Source: Flammeovirgaceae bacterium UBA4659 (GTDB lineage: Bacteria; Bacteroidota; Bacteroidia; Cytophagales; Cyclobacteriaceae). Taken from it: a DNA stretch of 9,386 nt. How positions within the stretch are numbered: the stretch's first letter is position 1; each line of letters begins with the position of its first letter. Positions 1-6,191 of the stretch are shown here, piece by piece. The notes below the pieces were generated by a model. That model saw only the letters and a list, made by a program, of their open reading frames with translations. It searched no databases and had not been told where the DNA came from. Where the stretch lies: positions 14,100-23,485 of the forward strand of contig DHLV01000105.1 of the NCBI GenBank assembly GCA_002405445.1. Direction: 5' to 3'. Position numbers and translations under genes: made by a program.

Positions 1-46
1 ACAGCAATTGCTATTGATTGCAAACGAGTAACTTGATTGTGGGGTT

Positions 47-301
47 CGAACTTTTGTTCGTGGTGTGCGGGTGGTAAATGCTTTCATTTTCATACCGGTT
101 TATAGTTCCCCAGAGACCTTCTCTGAGGCAGGTGTTAGCACCCGTTTAGGGGTTGCTAGCGGTTCAAAGAGCCTGTTCTCTCCCCGCTTCTTTATAAATC
201 GGTTTGCTAGTTTTTACTAAAGCTTCCCCGACTATGATGACACAAACGTATACTAGTTTAGTAGAGTTTCCAAACAATGCGTTAAAAAATTCTAATTTTT
301 T
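47..301 (+). ncRNA. possible structured RNA, family not recognised
   Basis: No protein reading frame fits positions 1-385, but 47-231 folds into consecutive helices. They are CGAAC/GTTCG (47-51 with 56-60), CAGAGA/TCTCTG (111-116 with 120-125), TAGCACCC paired with GGG-T-TGCTA (136-143 with 150-158, one bulged T), AGCGG/CCGCT (158-162 with 184-188) enclosing AGAG/CTCT (168-171 with 178-181), and TCGG/CCGA (199-202 with 228-231) enclosing TAGT/ACTA (208-211 with 216-219). An A/T-only hairpin with a T tract ends at about 301. The strand is a guess from that T tract. I looked for the hallmarks of tmRNA (tag frame, 3' T-arm), RNase P RNA (GAGGAAAGTC core) and SRP RNA and found none. It could also be an unusual untranslated or degenerate region. 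Positions 302-385 show nothing I can identify. Confidence 0.25.
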
Positions 302-303
302 TT
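284..303 (+). terminator. weak A/T hairpin with T tract
   Basis: AAAAAAT (284-290) can pair with ATTTTTT (295-301) around a TCTA loop, followed by two more T. The stem has no G-C pair, so termination would be weak. It could serve the possible RNA upstream (plus strand) or, read the other way, the end of the minus-strand fabG/DinB block. Confidence 0.2.
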
Positions 304-385
304 GTGGGCTTACGAGTGTTTGGCATCTAGTTATCTAACGATTTGAGTTCTTTTAAACATTGCCGTGAGTTACCTAAGCAAAATG

Positions 386-851
386 TTAAGTTGCTTTTAC
401 TTTTTTTAAGAGTGCAATTTGTCCGGTATGGTATAAATCGTGGTGGACAATGCCTTCAATCATGGTTAGAAAGTCGTACCCTTTGTTATCTACCATTTCG
501 CCAAGTTTTTCAGTTGGGAATGACGTAAGGGCACCAACCAAATCATCTTGACTTTGCTTCAGTTTTTCCACGGCTTGTGCAAGCGGTATTGCTATGGGAA
601 AGTTGTCTTCTTTGGCAACTCTGTAATTTTGAATTACCCTTCAAGCGCTGCGTCACAAACTCACGCCAAGCTACCATGTGCAACACCAATTCAACAGTGG
701 AGTGAGAACCACCCGCTCGGTTGGCGGCCTCTGCTTCGGTTATTTCTTTTACGGTTGCCATTACAGATGGCCTGTGCCAACCATGACCCTTCCAGGCTGG
801 TTTGCCATTGAAGGAAAGTTCAAGTTTTTCCAATAAGTACTTTATTGCCAT
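386..851 (-). pseudogene. DinB-family protein, interrupted by a frameshift
   Basis: Two minus-strand frames join into one 154-residue protein if one base is dropped from the four-T run at 627-630 (AAAA on the coding strand). The first part runs from the ATG at 851 to about residue 74 (KGNS) and the second continues NYRVAKEDNFP to the TAA at 386. The product fits the DinB/DUF664-like four-helix fold: PAWKGHGWHRPS near the start, and likely metal ligands His58 (LVLHMVAW), His137 and His141 (HHDLYHTGQ). Known relatives include metal-dependent thiol transferases and many proteins of unknown function, so no substrate can be named. The start codon lies 3 bases after the fabG stop, so the two genes are probably co-transcribed. 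Apart from the single shift, both halves read cleanly, so a homopolymer sequencing error is as likely as a true mutation. Confidence 0.85.
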
Positions 852-854
852 TTG

Positions 855-1601
855 CTAGGTAAGCATCCCACCGTCTACTTGCAGCACTTGTCCAGTAATG
901 TATGTGGACATGTCTGATGCTAAGAACACACACGCATCGGCTACGTCTTCGGGTTTGCCGCCACGTTTAAGCGGAATGGCATCGCGCCAACTTTGTACGG
1001 TTTTTTCATCCAGCTTGCCCGTCATTTCGGTTTCGATAAACCCTGGTGCGATTGCGTTGCTGCGGATGCCTCGCGAACCTAACTCTAGCGCAATGGATTT
1101 TGTAAAACCAATGATACCCGCTTTTGATGCTGCGTAATTCGCTTGGCCAGCATTACCTTTTAAGCCGACCACCGAAGTCATATTAATAATCGATCCGCCC
1201 TTTTGTTTCATCATAGGCTTGCATGCGGCTTTCACTGTGTTGAAGCACGACTTCAAATTCACCTGCATAATCTTATCCCACATTTCTTCTGTCATGCGCA
1301 GCAACAGGTTGTCCATTGTAATACCGGCATTATTTACCAAAACATCCAACGAGCCAAATTCCGCAACCACATCATTGATGAGTTTATCTGCTTGTGCAAA
1401 ATCGGAAGCATCAGACCGGTAGCCTTTTGCTTTTACTCCTTTTGCGGCCAATTCTGCTTCTAGCGCCTGGCCTTGTTCTACGCTTGATAAATAGGTGAAG
1501 GCTACATTGGCACCTTGCTCGGCAAACTTCAAAGCAATGGCGCGGCCTATGCCCTTGGAGGCGCCCGTGATGAGGGCCGTTTTATTTTGTAATAGTTTCA
1601 T
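855..1601 (-). CDS. fabG: 3-oxoacyl-[acyl-carrier-protein] reductase
   Basis: This is an NADPH-dependent short-chain dehydrogenase/reductase that reduces 3-oxoacyl-ACP to 3-hydroxyacyl-ACP in each round of cytosolic type II fatty acid synthesis. The 248-residue length is normal for the family. Visible motifs are the Rossmann cofactor loop TGASKGIG (residues 12-19), NNAG (90-93), structural Asn115, and the catalytic Ser143, Tyr156 and Lys160 (YAASK). The C-terminus GQVLQVDGG is typical of FabG. It starts at the ATG at 1601, directly before MKLLQNKTALITGA, and ends with TAG. A small membrane-protein gene upstream overlaps its start by 20 bases, and a DinB-like gene follows 3 bases after its stop, suggesting one transcript. 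A related SDR with another substrate cannot be excluded, but the motif set and length fit FabG best. Confidence 0.93.
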   Translation of the reverse strand: MKLLQNKTALITGASKGIGRAIALKFAEQGANVAFTYLSSVEQGQALEAELAAKGVKAKGYRSDASDFAQADKLINDVVAEFGSLDVLVNNAGITMDNLLLRMTEEMWDKIMQVNLKSCFNTVKAACKPMMKQKGGSIINMTSVVGLKGNAGQANYAASKAGIIGFTKSIALELGSRGIRSNAIAPGFIETEMTGKLDEKTVQSWRDAIPLKRGGKPEDVADACVFLASDMSTYITGQVLQVDGGMLT

Positions 1602-1818
1602 TTTTTCTTTTTATCAGTTTAGGTATAAAATTGATACAAAACACGAGCATGATGCCCGCCCCAAAACCCTTCACAAAATCAGCACCATGCGTTTGGGTAA
1701 TCCCCAAAAAAGAACCGACAATTCCAACCGTGGTACCCAAGAATAGCAAAAGGGTATCTTTTAAATTCATGTACTGGGCAGATATTGTTTTGGTGCGAAA
1801 GTAATCTTTTTTTGCCAT
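1582..1818 (-). CDS. small hypothetical membrane protein
   Basis: I do not recognise this 78-residue protein. It has two hydrophobic segments, about residues 19-41 (from LKDTLLLFLGTT) and 50-66 (GAGIMLVFCINFI), joined by a short polar loop, and ends in a Lys/Arg-rich tail (KLIKRKNETITK). This predicts a two-helix inner-membrane protein. The start chosen is the ATG at 1818. A second in-frame ATG at 1770 would give 62 residues beginning MNLKDTLLL and is a serious alternative, since the first 16 residues are not obviously conserved in type. The 3' end overlaps the start of fabG by 20 bases in another frame, an arrangement that commonly couples translation. It is divergent from lpdA with 62 bases between the starts, so both promoters must lie in 1819-1880. 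Coding status rests on the overlap and clean hydrophobic pattern. Confidence 0.6.
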   Translation of the reverse strand: MAKKDYFRTKTISAQYMNLKDTLLLFLGTTVGIVGSFLGITQTHGADFVKGFGAGIMLVFCINFIPKLIKRKNETITK

Positions 1819-1880
1819 CAATATTTTGAATTAATTTGCCAACCTTTTGAACGAAATACAAAAATTAAAAAAATAAAATC

Positions 1881-3272
1881 ATGGCAAACTTTGATGTTAT
1901 TGTTATTGGATCGGGCCCCGGTGGATATGTAGCGGCCATTCGTGCCTCGCAATTAGGCATGAAGGTAGGCGTGGTGGAAAAGGCTGAACTGGGCGGCATT
2001 TGTTTAAACTGGGGTTGTATCCCTACCAAAGCGTTGCTCAAAAGCGCCAATGTTTTCGAATACATCAAACACGCCAAAGATTATGGTATTGATGTGAAAG
2101 ATGCAGCGCCTGATATGGCGGCCATGGTTAAACGCAGCCGCGATGTAGCAGCTGGTATGAGCAAAGGCGTGCAGTTTTTGTTTAAGAAAAATAAAATCGA
2201 GCAAATTGCCGGCCACGGAAAACTAAAGAAGGGTGGAAAGGTAGAGGTGACAGATGCTGCCGGCAAGAAAACAGACTACGAGGCTAAGCACATTATCCTT
2301 GCCACAGGTGCGCGTTCGCGTGAACTACCGGCCTTGAAATTGGACGGAAAGAAAATCATCGGCTACCGAGAGGCAATGGTGCTACCTGAGAAGCCCGCAA
2401 AAATGCTGGTGGTGGGGTCAGGGGCCATTGGCGTTGAGTTTGCGTACTTCTTCAATACGGTGGGTGTGGAAGTGACAATTGTGGAGTTTTTACCGCGCAT
2501 TGTGCCGGTGGAAGACGAAGAGGTTTCAAAACAACTTGAAAAATCCTTTAAGAAGTCTGGCATCAACATTTACACCAATTCAGAAGTAACCAAGGTTGAT
2601 ACCAGTGGGAAGGGTTGCGTGTCAACCGTAAAAACCCCGGGTGGCGAAATCAAAATTGAAAGTGACATTGTACTTTCTGCGGTGGGCGTTGCCACCAATT
2701 TAGAAAACCTCGGTTTGGAAGAAACGGGTGTAAAGTTTGAAAAAGGAAAGGTAATGGTTGATCAGTTTTACAGAACCAACGTGCCGGGTGTGTATGCCAT
2801 TGGCGACATTACCAGCGGCCCAGCGTTGGCGCACGTGGCTTCTGCCGAGGGCATCATTTGTGTAGAAAAGATTGCAGGCCAAAACCCTGAGCCATTGAAT
2901 TACAACAACGTGCCCGGCTGCACCTACTGCTCGCCAGAGATTGCATCGGTTGGCTATACCGAAGAAGCCGCCAAGAAAGCAGGCTACCAAATCAAAGTGG
3001 GCAAGTTTCCGTTTACGGCATCAGGAAAGGCAAAAGCTGCGGGCGCCAGCGATGGTTTTGTCAAATTGATTTTCGATGCGAAGTACGGAGAGTTTTTGGG
3101 CGCGCACATGATTGGTGCCAACGTAACCGAAATGATTGCCGAAGTGGTGGCGGCTCGCAAACTGGAAACAACGGGCCATGAAATCATCAAGACAGTTCAC
3201 CCACACCCTACCATGAGCGAAGCCATTATGGAAGCGGCCGCTGCTGCGTATGGAGAGGTGATACATTTGTAG
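1881..3272 (+). CDS. lpdA: dihydrolipoyl dehydrogenase (E3)
   Basis: This flavoprotein reoxidises dihydrolipoyl groups of 2-oxoacid dehydrogenase complexes (pyruvate, 2-oxoglutarate, branched-chain) and of the glycine cleavage system, passing electrons to NAD+. It is 463 residues, the usual family length. Domains in order: FAD-binding GSGPGG (10-15); redox-active disulfide Cys41/Cys46 in GGICLNWGCIPTK; ATG at 141-143; NAD-binding GSGAIG (179-184); second FAD motif GVYAIGDI (303-310); dimerisation domain with the active-site HPHPTMSE (His440, His442, Glu447). No residue appears to be missing. The leader is A-rich without a Shine-Dalgarno sequence, as is common in Bacteroidota. No E1 or E2 gene is adjacent in this window, so this E3 probably serves several complexes. 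It is convergent with the broken HAD gene, 33 bases away. Confidence 0.96.
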   Translation: MANFDVIVIGSGPGGYVAAIRASQLGMKVGVVEKAELGGICLNWGCIPTKALLKSANVFEYIKHAKDYGIDVKDAAPDMAAMVKRSRDVAAGMSKGVQFLFKKNKIEQIAGHGKLKKGGKVEVTDAAGKKTDYEAKHIILATGARSRELPALKLDGKKIIGYREAMVLPEKPAKMLVVGSGAIGVEFAYFFNTVGVEVTIVEFLPRIVPVEDEEVSKQLEKSFKKSGINIYTNSEVTKVDTSGKGCVSTVKTPGGEIKIESDIVLSAVGVATNLENLGLEETGVKFEKGKVMVDQFYRTNVPGVYAIGDITSGPALAHVASAEGIICVEKIAGQNPEPLNYNNVPGCTYCSPEIASVGYTEEAAKKAGYQIKVGKFPFTASGKAKAAGASDGFVKLIFDAKYGEFLGAHMIGANVTEMIAEVVAARKLETTGHEIIKTVHPHPTMSEAIMEAAAAAYGEVIHL

Positions 3273-3305
3273 GGGTATTACCTATAAAATAGCTCAAGCA
3301 ACCTT

Positions 3306-3929
3306 TTATCCCAACAAGTTGATCTTTCCCAAATCAACTTTCAGTCGCTCTGGTGATTGAAAATGAATAGTAGGTAAGCCCACCGCATTTGCCCCCATCA
3401 CATTTTTATGATTGTCGTCAATAAAAACTGCTTTGGTAGGATTGATTTGATAACGGTCAAATAAAATTTGGTAAAACTCAGGGAAGGGCTTGCGTGTTTT
3501 TTCCACGCCCGAAACGACAATGCCCTCGAACCAGTGCAAAAACTCGAAGTTATCGAGCGCCCACGGAAATGTTTGAGCCGACCAATTTGTGAGTGCGTAG
3601 AGTCGGTACTTTTTTGAGTCTCTGACTTGCTTCAAAATGTCTACCGTACCCTCAATTGGCCCCGCTATAGTTTCATGCCAACGGCCGTACCAAGCCCGGA
3701 TGGCCACCTCATGTTCAGGAAATTTTTGAACCAGTTCTTCTGTGGCCTCTTCAAAGCTACGGCCTGCATCTTGCTGGTCATTCCATTCGGGCGTGCAGAC
3801 GTTTTCTAAAAACCAGGTAATCTCTTCTTCGGTATTGAAAATCTTTCGGTACAAATAGCGCTGATTTCAGTCGATCAGTACTCCGCCCAAATCAAAGATA
3901 ATCGTGTCAATGTTGGCACTGCTAAACAA
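3306..3929 (-). pseudogene. HAD-superfamily hydrolase with in-frame stop after motif I
   Basis: Reading one frame from a TTG at 3929 gives a 207-codon haloacid dehalogenase-like phosphatase/hydrolase interrupted by a single TGA at 3869-3867. Before the stop is motif I, IIFDLGGVLID (nucleophile Asp13). After it come NQRYLYRKIF, motif II ALTNWS, motif III Lys in EKTRKPFPEFY, and motif IV VFIDDNHKN. In relatives the segment reads LIDW-N-P-RYLY, so TGA replaces TGG (Trp), one base change. No ATG lies in the right frame between the upstream Uma2 stop and motif I. TTG (3929) or ATT are the only nearby candidates, which may be a second defect. The stretch after the stop begins only with TTG and lacks the nucleophile, so it could not be catalytic alone. 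It is last in a minus-strand series after the esterase and Uma2 genes. The substrate is unknown. Confidence 0.85.
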
Positions 3930-3936
3930 AGGAGGT

Positions 3937-4473
3937 TTAGAACTCAAAGGTGTGATCGAACAGAGGTGAATAAATACGACCGGTTTCTTTACCGGCCAAA
4001 GAATAAGATTTATTTTCCAATTGATAGACCAATGCTTCTTTAGTCGAAGGGTCAATACCCCAATATTCTTTTACCCCAAAACGTTCATACAATTCTTTTT
4101 TTGTAACCAAGTCGTGTTTATTGTTACTTGAAGAAAGAAATTCAGCAATCAAATCGGGCGCACCATGATAGGGAACTTCATCCTGAGGTTGGCAAGGATT
4201 ATCAACGGAAACAAAGTACAAATCTGGCTGGACGGCATTGAGAGAGTCGTCAAAATAAACATCAGATGGTGCTATCAAAATTGTGCCGAGAGAATTTTTT
4301 TCCACAAACTCGCCTAACTTCCTGACAAATAAAATCAACATTCTTTGGTGTTTGTTGGTGGGCGCGGGTGACATATAGATTTGTCCATCAATTAACTCTG
4401 CTAAAGTCCCCTCGGGTAACATTTTATAAACTTCCATGATGGTACGTGGGGGTGATTGAATCTTCGAAATCAT
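3937..4473 (-). CDS. Uma2-family (DUF820) putative restriction-fold endonuclease
   Basis: This 178-residue protein matches the Uma2/DUF820 pattern of PD-(D/E)xK nuclease-fold proteins. Visible elements are ELIDGQIYMSPAPTNKHQ (26-43), the acidic PDLYFV (Asp84), PDLIAEFLS (Glu111), Lys125/Lys126, and the characteristic LYERFGVKEYWGIDP (128-142). The putative catalytic Asp, Glu and Lys are all present, so the fold should be intact. Biological roles are mostly unknown; these genes are abundant in cyanobacteria and scattered in Bacteroidota and are sometimes considered mobile or defence-associated, which I cannot test here. No DNA methylase, toxin partner or transposase is next to it. It lies 17 bases downstream of the esterase and 7 bases before the earliest HAD start, consistent with a shared minus-strand transcript. 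Confidence 0.85.
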   Translation of the reverse strand: MISKIQSPPRTIMEVYKMLPEGTLAELIDGQIYMSPAPTNKHQRMLILFVRKLGEFVEKNSLGTILIAPSDVYFDDSLNAVQPDLYFVSVDNPCQPQDEVPYHGAPDLIAEFLSSSNNKHDLVTKKELYERFGVKEYWGIDPSTKEALVYQLENKSYSLAGKETGRIYSPLFDHTFEF

Positions 4474-4490
4474 GTTTCGAATTTACAAAT

Positions 4491-5315
4491 TTATTTTCCA
4501 AACGCCCATTTCAAAAATTCGGGCATAGCCTTCGCCCAGGTAGCCGTATCGTGGCGGCCGCCTTGCATTTCGTAGTAGTGAATGTCTTTAAATGGGCGAT
4601 AACCCTTCAGTGTTAGCTCCGCAATCAAATCCAAAGTATCGTCAATCGAATCGATGATGCCGTTGTTGTTGCGGTCACTCGCTTCGTCTTCAGTGCCTGT
4701 TTGAAACCAAAACTTTAGGCCAGGCCGCATTTTGCTTTTGCGGATGAGCTGATGCATGATGCGGTCGCGGTGGTCTGAGTAAAACACGCTGTGGGCATCG
4801 CGCTTGCGCCACCACAGCGAGCCGCTGAAAACACCAATCTTTGTAAACATATCAGAGTGGTTCCAGGCAATATCCATTGCGCTGAGCCCTCCCATGGAGT
4901 AGCCGGCAATGGCATGTTGTTCGGGTTCAACTGCTACGGGGTATTTGTAAACAACGTAGGGCACCAACTCGCCCACAATATAGTCAGCATAGGCCTTTGC
5001 CCTAGTGCCTCTTTTTTTGTAGTCTGCTTTCACAGACACTCCATATTCCTGCAGACGGTCGCCTGCAGTCACCCCCACAACCACAATTTCTTTCACTGCG
5101 CCACTTTGCGTCAGATGCTCAACGGTTCTCTTTACCCGTACCGCATCATTATCCTGGCCATCATTCAAAACCAACAATGGGTATTTTTGGTCTGCGGACT
5201 CAAAATTTTCGGGCAACAGAATTTCAACGTCCACATCGCGTTCGAGCAATTTTGAGTGTACACCCGTTAGCTTGATGGATTGATAAAGAATTGTATCCGG
5301 TTTGTCTTCTGCCAC
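4491..5315 (-). CDS. putative esterase (PF00756-type alpha/beta hydrolase) with EF-hand-like loop
   Basis: This 274-residue protein has the layout of the enterochelin-esterase/antigen-85-like 'putative esterase' family. It shows the beta-strand start VEILLPENF (30-38), YPLLVLNDGQ (45-54), the nucleophile elbow GYSMGG with Ser140, the post-elbow GVFSGSLWW (161-169), an acidic residue in GTEDE (207-211) and a candidate catalytic His255 (GGRHDTATW). Between the acidic residue and the His is DRNNNGIIDSID (214-225), which fits a calcium-binding EF-hand or dockerin loop: ligands at loop positions 1, 3, 5, 9 and 12, with Gly at 6. No signal peptide is visible at MAEDKPDTILY, so it is probably cytosolic. 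It is divergent from another esterase of the same broad family 134 bases away. The two share no obvious sequence identity beyond fold motifs. The substrate (ester, peptide or thioester) is unknown. Confidence 0.85.
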   Translation of the reverse strand: MAEDKPDTILYQSIKLTGVHSKLLERDVDVEILLPENFESADQKYPLLVLNDGQDNDAVRVKRTVEHLTQSGAVKEIVVVGVTAGDRLQEYGVSVKADYKKRGTRAKAYADYIVGELVPYVVYKYPVAVEPEQHAIAGYSMGGLSAMDIAWNHSDMFTKIGVFSGSLWWRKRDAHSVFYSDHRDRIMHQLIRKSKMRPGLKFWFQTGTEDEASDRNNNGIIDSIDDTLDLIAELTLKGYRPFKDIHYYEMQGGRHDTATWAKAMPEFLKWAFGK

Positions 5316-5355
5316 TACTTGCTATTGGTGAATAAATTTTCCATTTTACGAAACG

Positions 5356-5385
5356 CAAAAATAGTATTTTTAGCTGCGTCATAAA
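5356..5385 (-). promoter_or_regulatory. candidate Bacteroidota-type promoter for the 4491-5315 esterase
   Basis: On the minus strand TATTTTTG (5363-5356) matches the known Bacteroidota -7 consensus TAnnTTTG. It is preceded at 19 bases by TTT (5385-5383), one base from the TTG -33 element. Transcription would begin near 5349, giving a leader of roughly 34 bases before the ATG at 5315. This is a pattern match only. Confidence 0.35.
5357..5371. repeat. 15-base inverted repeat in the divergent intergenic region
   Basis: AAAAATA-G-TATTTTT is a perfect 7-base inverted repeat around a single G. It overlaps the candidate minus-strand -7 box and supplies a near-match (TATTTTTA, last base wrong) on the plus strand for the 5450 gene. 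It could therefore be a bidirectional promoter core or an operator. In A/T-rich DNA it could also be chance. Confidence 0.3.
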
Positions 5386-5449
5386 GCCCTCATTTAAATC
5401 AACAAATCTTTCATCTGAAATCTTCAATCTTCCATTTTAAATTTAAAAT

Positions 5450-6160
5450 ATGCCCCACGAACAACACCACCGTTGGTACTCCCCACGCCTTAGCCGCGAT
5501 ATCGATGTGCTGTCATTCGGTCACCAGGGCTATCCCGTTATCCTTTTCCCCACAAGCATGGGCCGCTACTACGAGAACAAAGATTTCAAACTTATCGACA
5601 GTGTGGCATGGTTCCTCGATAAGGGACTGGTGAAAATATACTGCCCCGATGGCATTGATTCCCTCAGTTGGTACAACCGCGACATTCATCCGGCCGAGCG
5701 TGTGCGCAACCATATCTGGTATGATGAAATGCTGCTGAATGAGCTCGTGCCTCTGGCGCAAAGAGAAACAGGCGTGGGCAAAGTGGCAACAGCAGGCTGC
5801 AGCTTTGGAGGCTATCATGCATCAAACTTTGCGTTCAAACACCCTGAAGTTGTGAAGTATGTGTTCAACATGGGTGCTGCATTTGACATTAAAGACCAAG
5901 TAACGGGCTACTATGATGACAACGTATATTTCAACAACCCACCGGATTTTTTACCAAATGCCACCAACCCTGCTTTATGGGAGTTGCAAGTCATTTTGGG
6001 CACCGGCACACAAGATTTGTGTTGGGATGCCAACGAAAAAATGGCAGCCATTTTGCGTAACAAAGGCATTCATCATTGGCTTGATGTGCGCCAAGGCGCC
6101 AACCACGATTGGCCCGTGTGGCGCGAAATGTTTCCGCATTACTTGTCGCTGATCAAGTGA
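5450..6160 (+). CDS. putative esterase (PF00756-type alpha/beta hydrolase)
   Basis: This 236-residue alpha/beta hydrolase shows MPHEQHHRWYSPRLSRDIDVLSFGHQG, the strand PVILFPTSMGRYYE (29-42), nucleophile elbow GCSFGG with Ser118, acidic candidate Asp189 (GTGTQD) and candidate catalytic His219 (GANHDWPVW). No signal peptide is seen. The family covers esterases and hydrolases of many substrates. This subtype is, from my knowledge of such genomes, often found beside the ATP-grasp and GCS2 genes that follow here. The start at 5450 is preceded by A/T-rich sequence without a Shine-Dalgarno, as with lpdA. It ends with TGA at 6158-6160 and heads the plus-strand cluster. A role in releasing, trimming or proof-hydrolysing the ligase product is inference. 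The adjacent divergent esterase may have a related job. Confidence 0.85.
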   Translation: MPHEQHHRWYSPRLSRDIDVLSFGHQGYPVILFPTSMGRYYENKDFKLIDSVAWFLDKGLVKIYCPDGIDSLSWYNRDIHPAERVRNHIWYDEMLLNELVPLAQRETGVGKVATAGCSFGGYHASNFAFKHPEVVKYVFNMGAAFDIKDQVTGYYDDNVYFNNPPDFLPNATNPALWELQVILGTGTQDLCWDANEKMAAILRNKGIHHWLDVRQGANHDWPVWREMFPHYLSLIK

Positions 6161-6191
6161 TGCAGGTGTGAGCATTCGATCGGGCCATTGT

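Noticed and set aside
40..60. GGTTCGAA resembling a tRNA or tmRNA T-arm
   Set aside because: The flanking bases do not form a T stem (GTGGG against CTTTT) and no cloverleaf fits on either strand. The bases form a simple CGAAC/GTTCG hairpin instead.
343..528. Plus-strand open frame of 61 codons
   Set aside because: It lies largely antisense to the DinB-like gene, resembles no known protein to me, and overlaps a better-supported coding region.
3284..3309. Possible bidirectional terminator between lpdA and the HAD gene (ATAAAA with TTTTAT)
   Set aside because: The stem is six A/T pairs with a 14-base loop, too weak to call.
3867..3869. TGA decoded as tryptophan or selenocysteine in the HAD gene
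   Set aside because: TGA ends intact genes at 6158-6160 and 8122-8124, so a TGA-Trp code is unlikely. The expected residue is Trp, not Cys, and no downstream selenocysteine-type hairpin was recognised.
3928..3935. AAAGGAGG, a perfect Shine-Dalgarno on the plus strand
   Set aside because: No plus-strand gene starts downstream. The site lies at the start of the minus-strand HAD gene, where it reads CCTCCTTT, so it appears to be coincidence.
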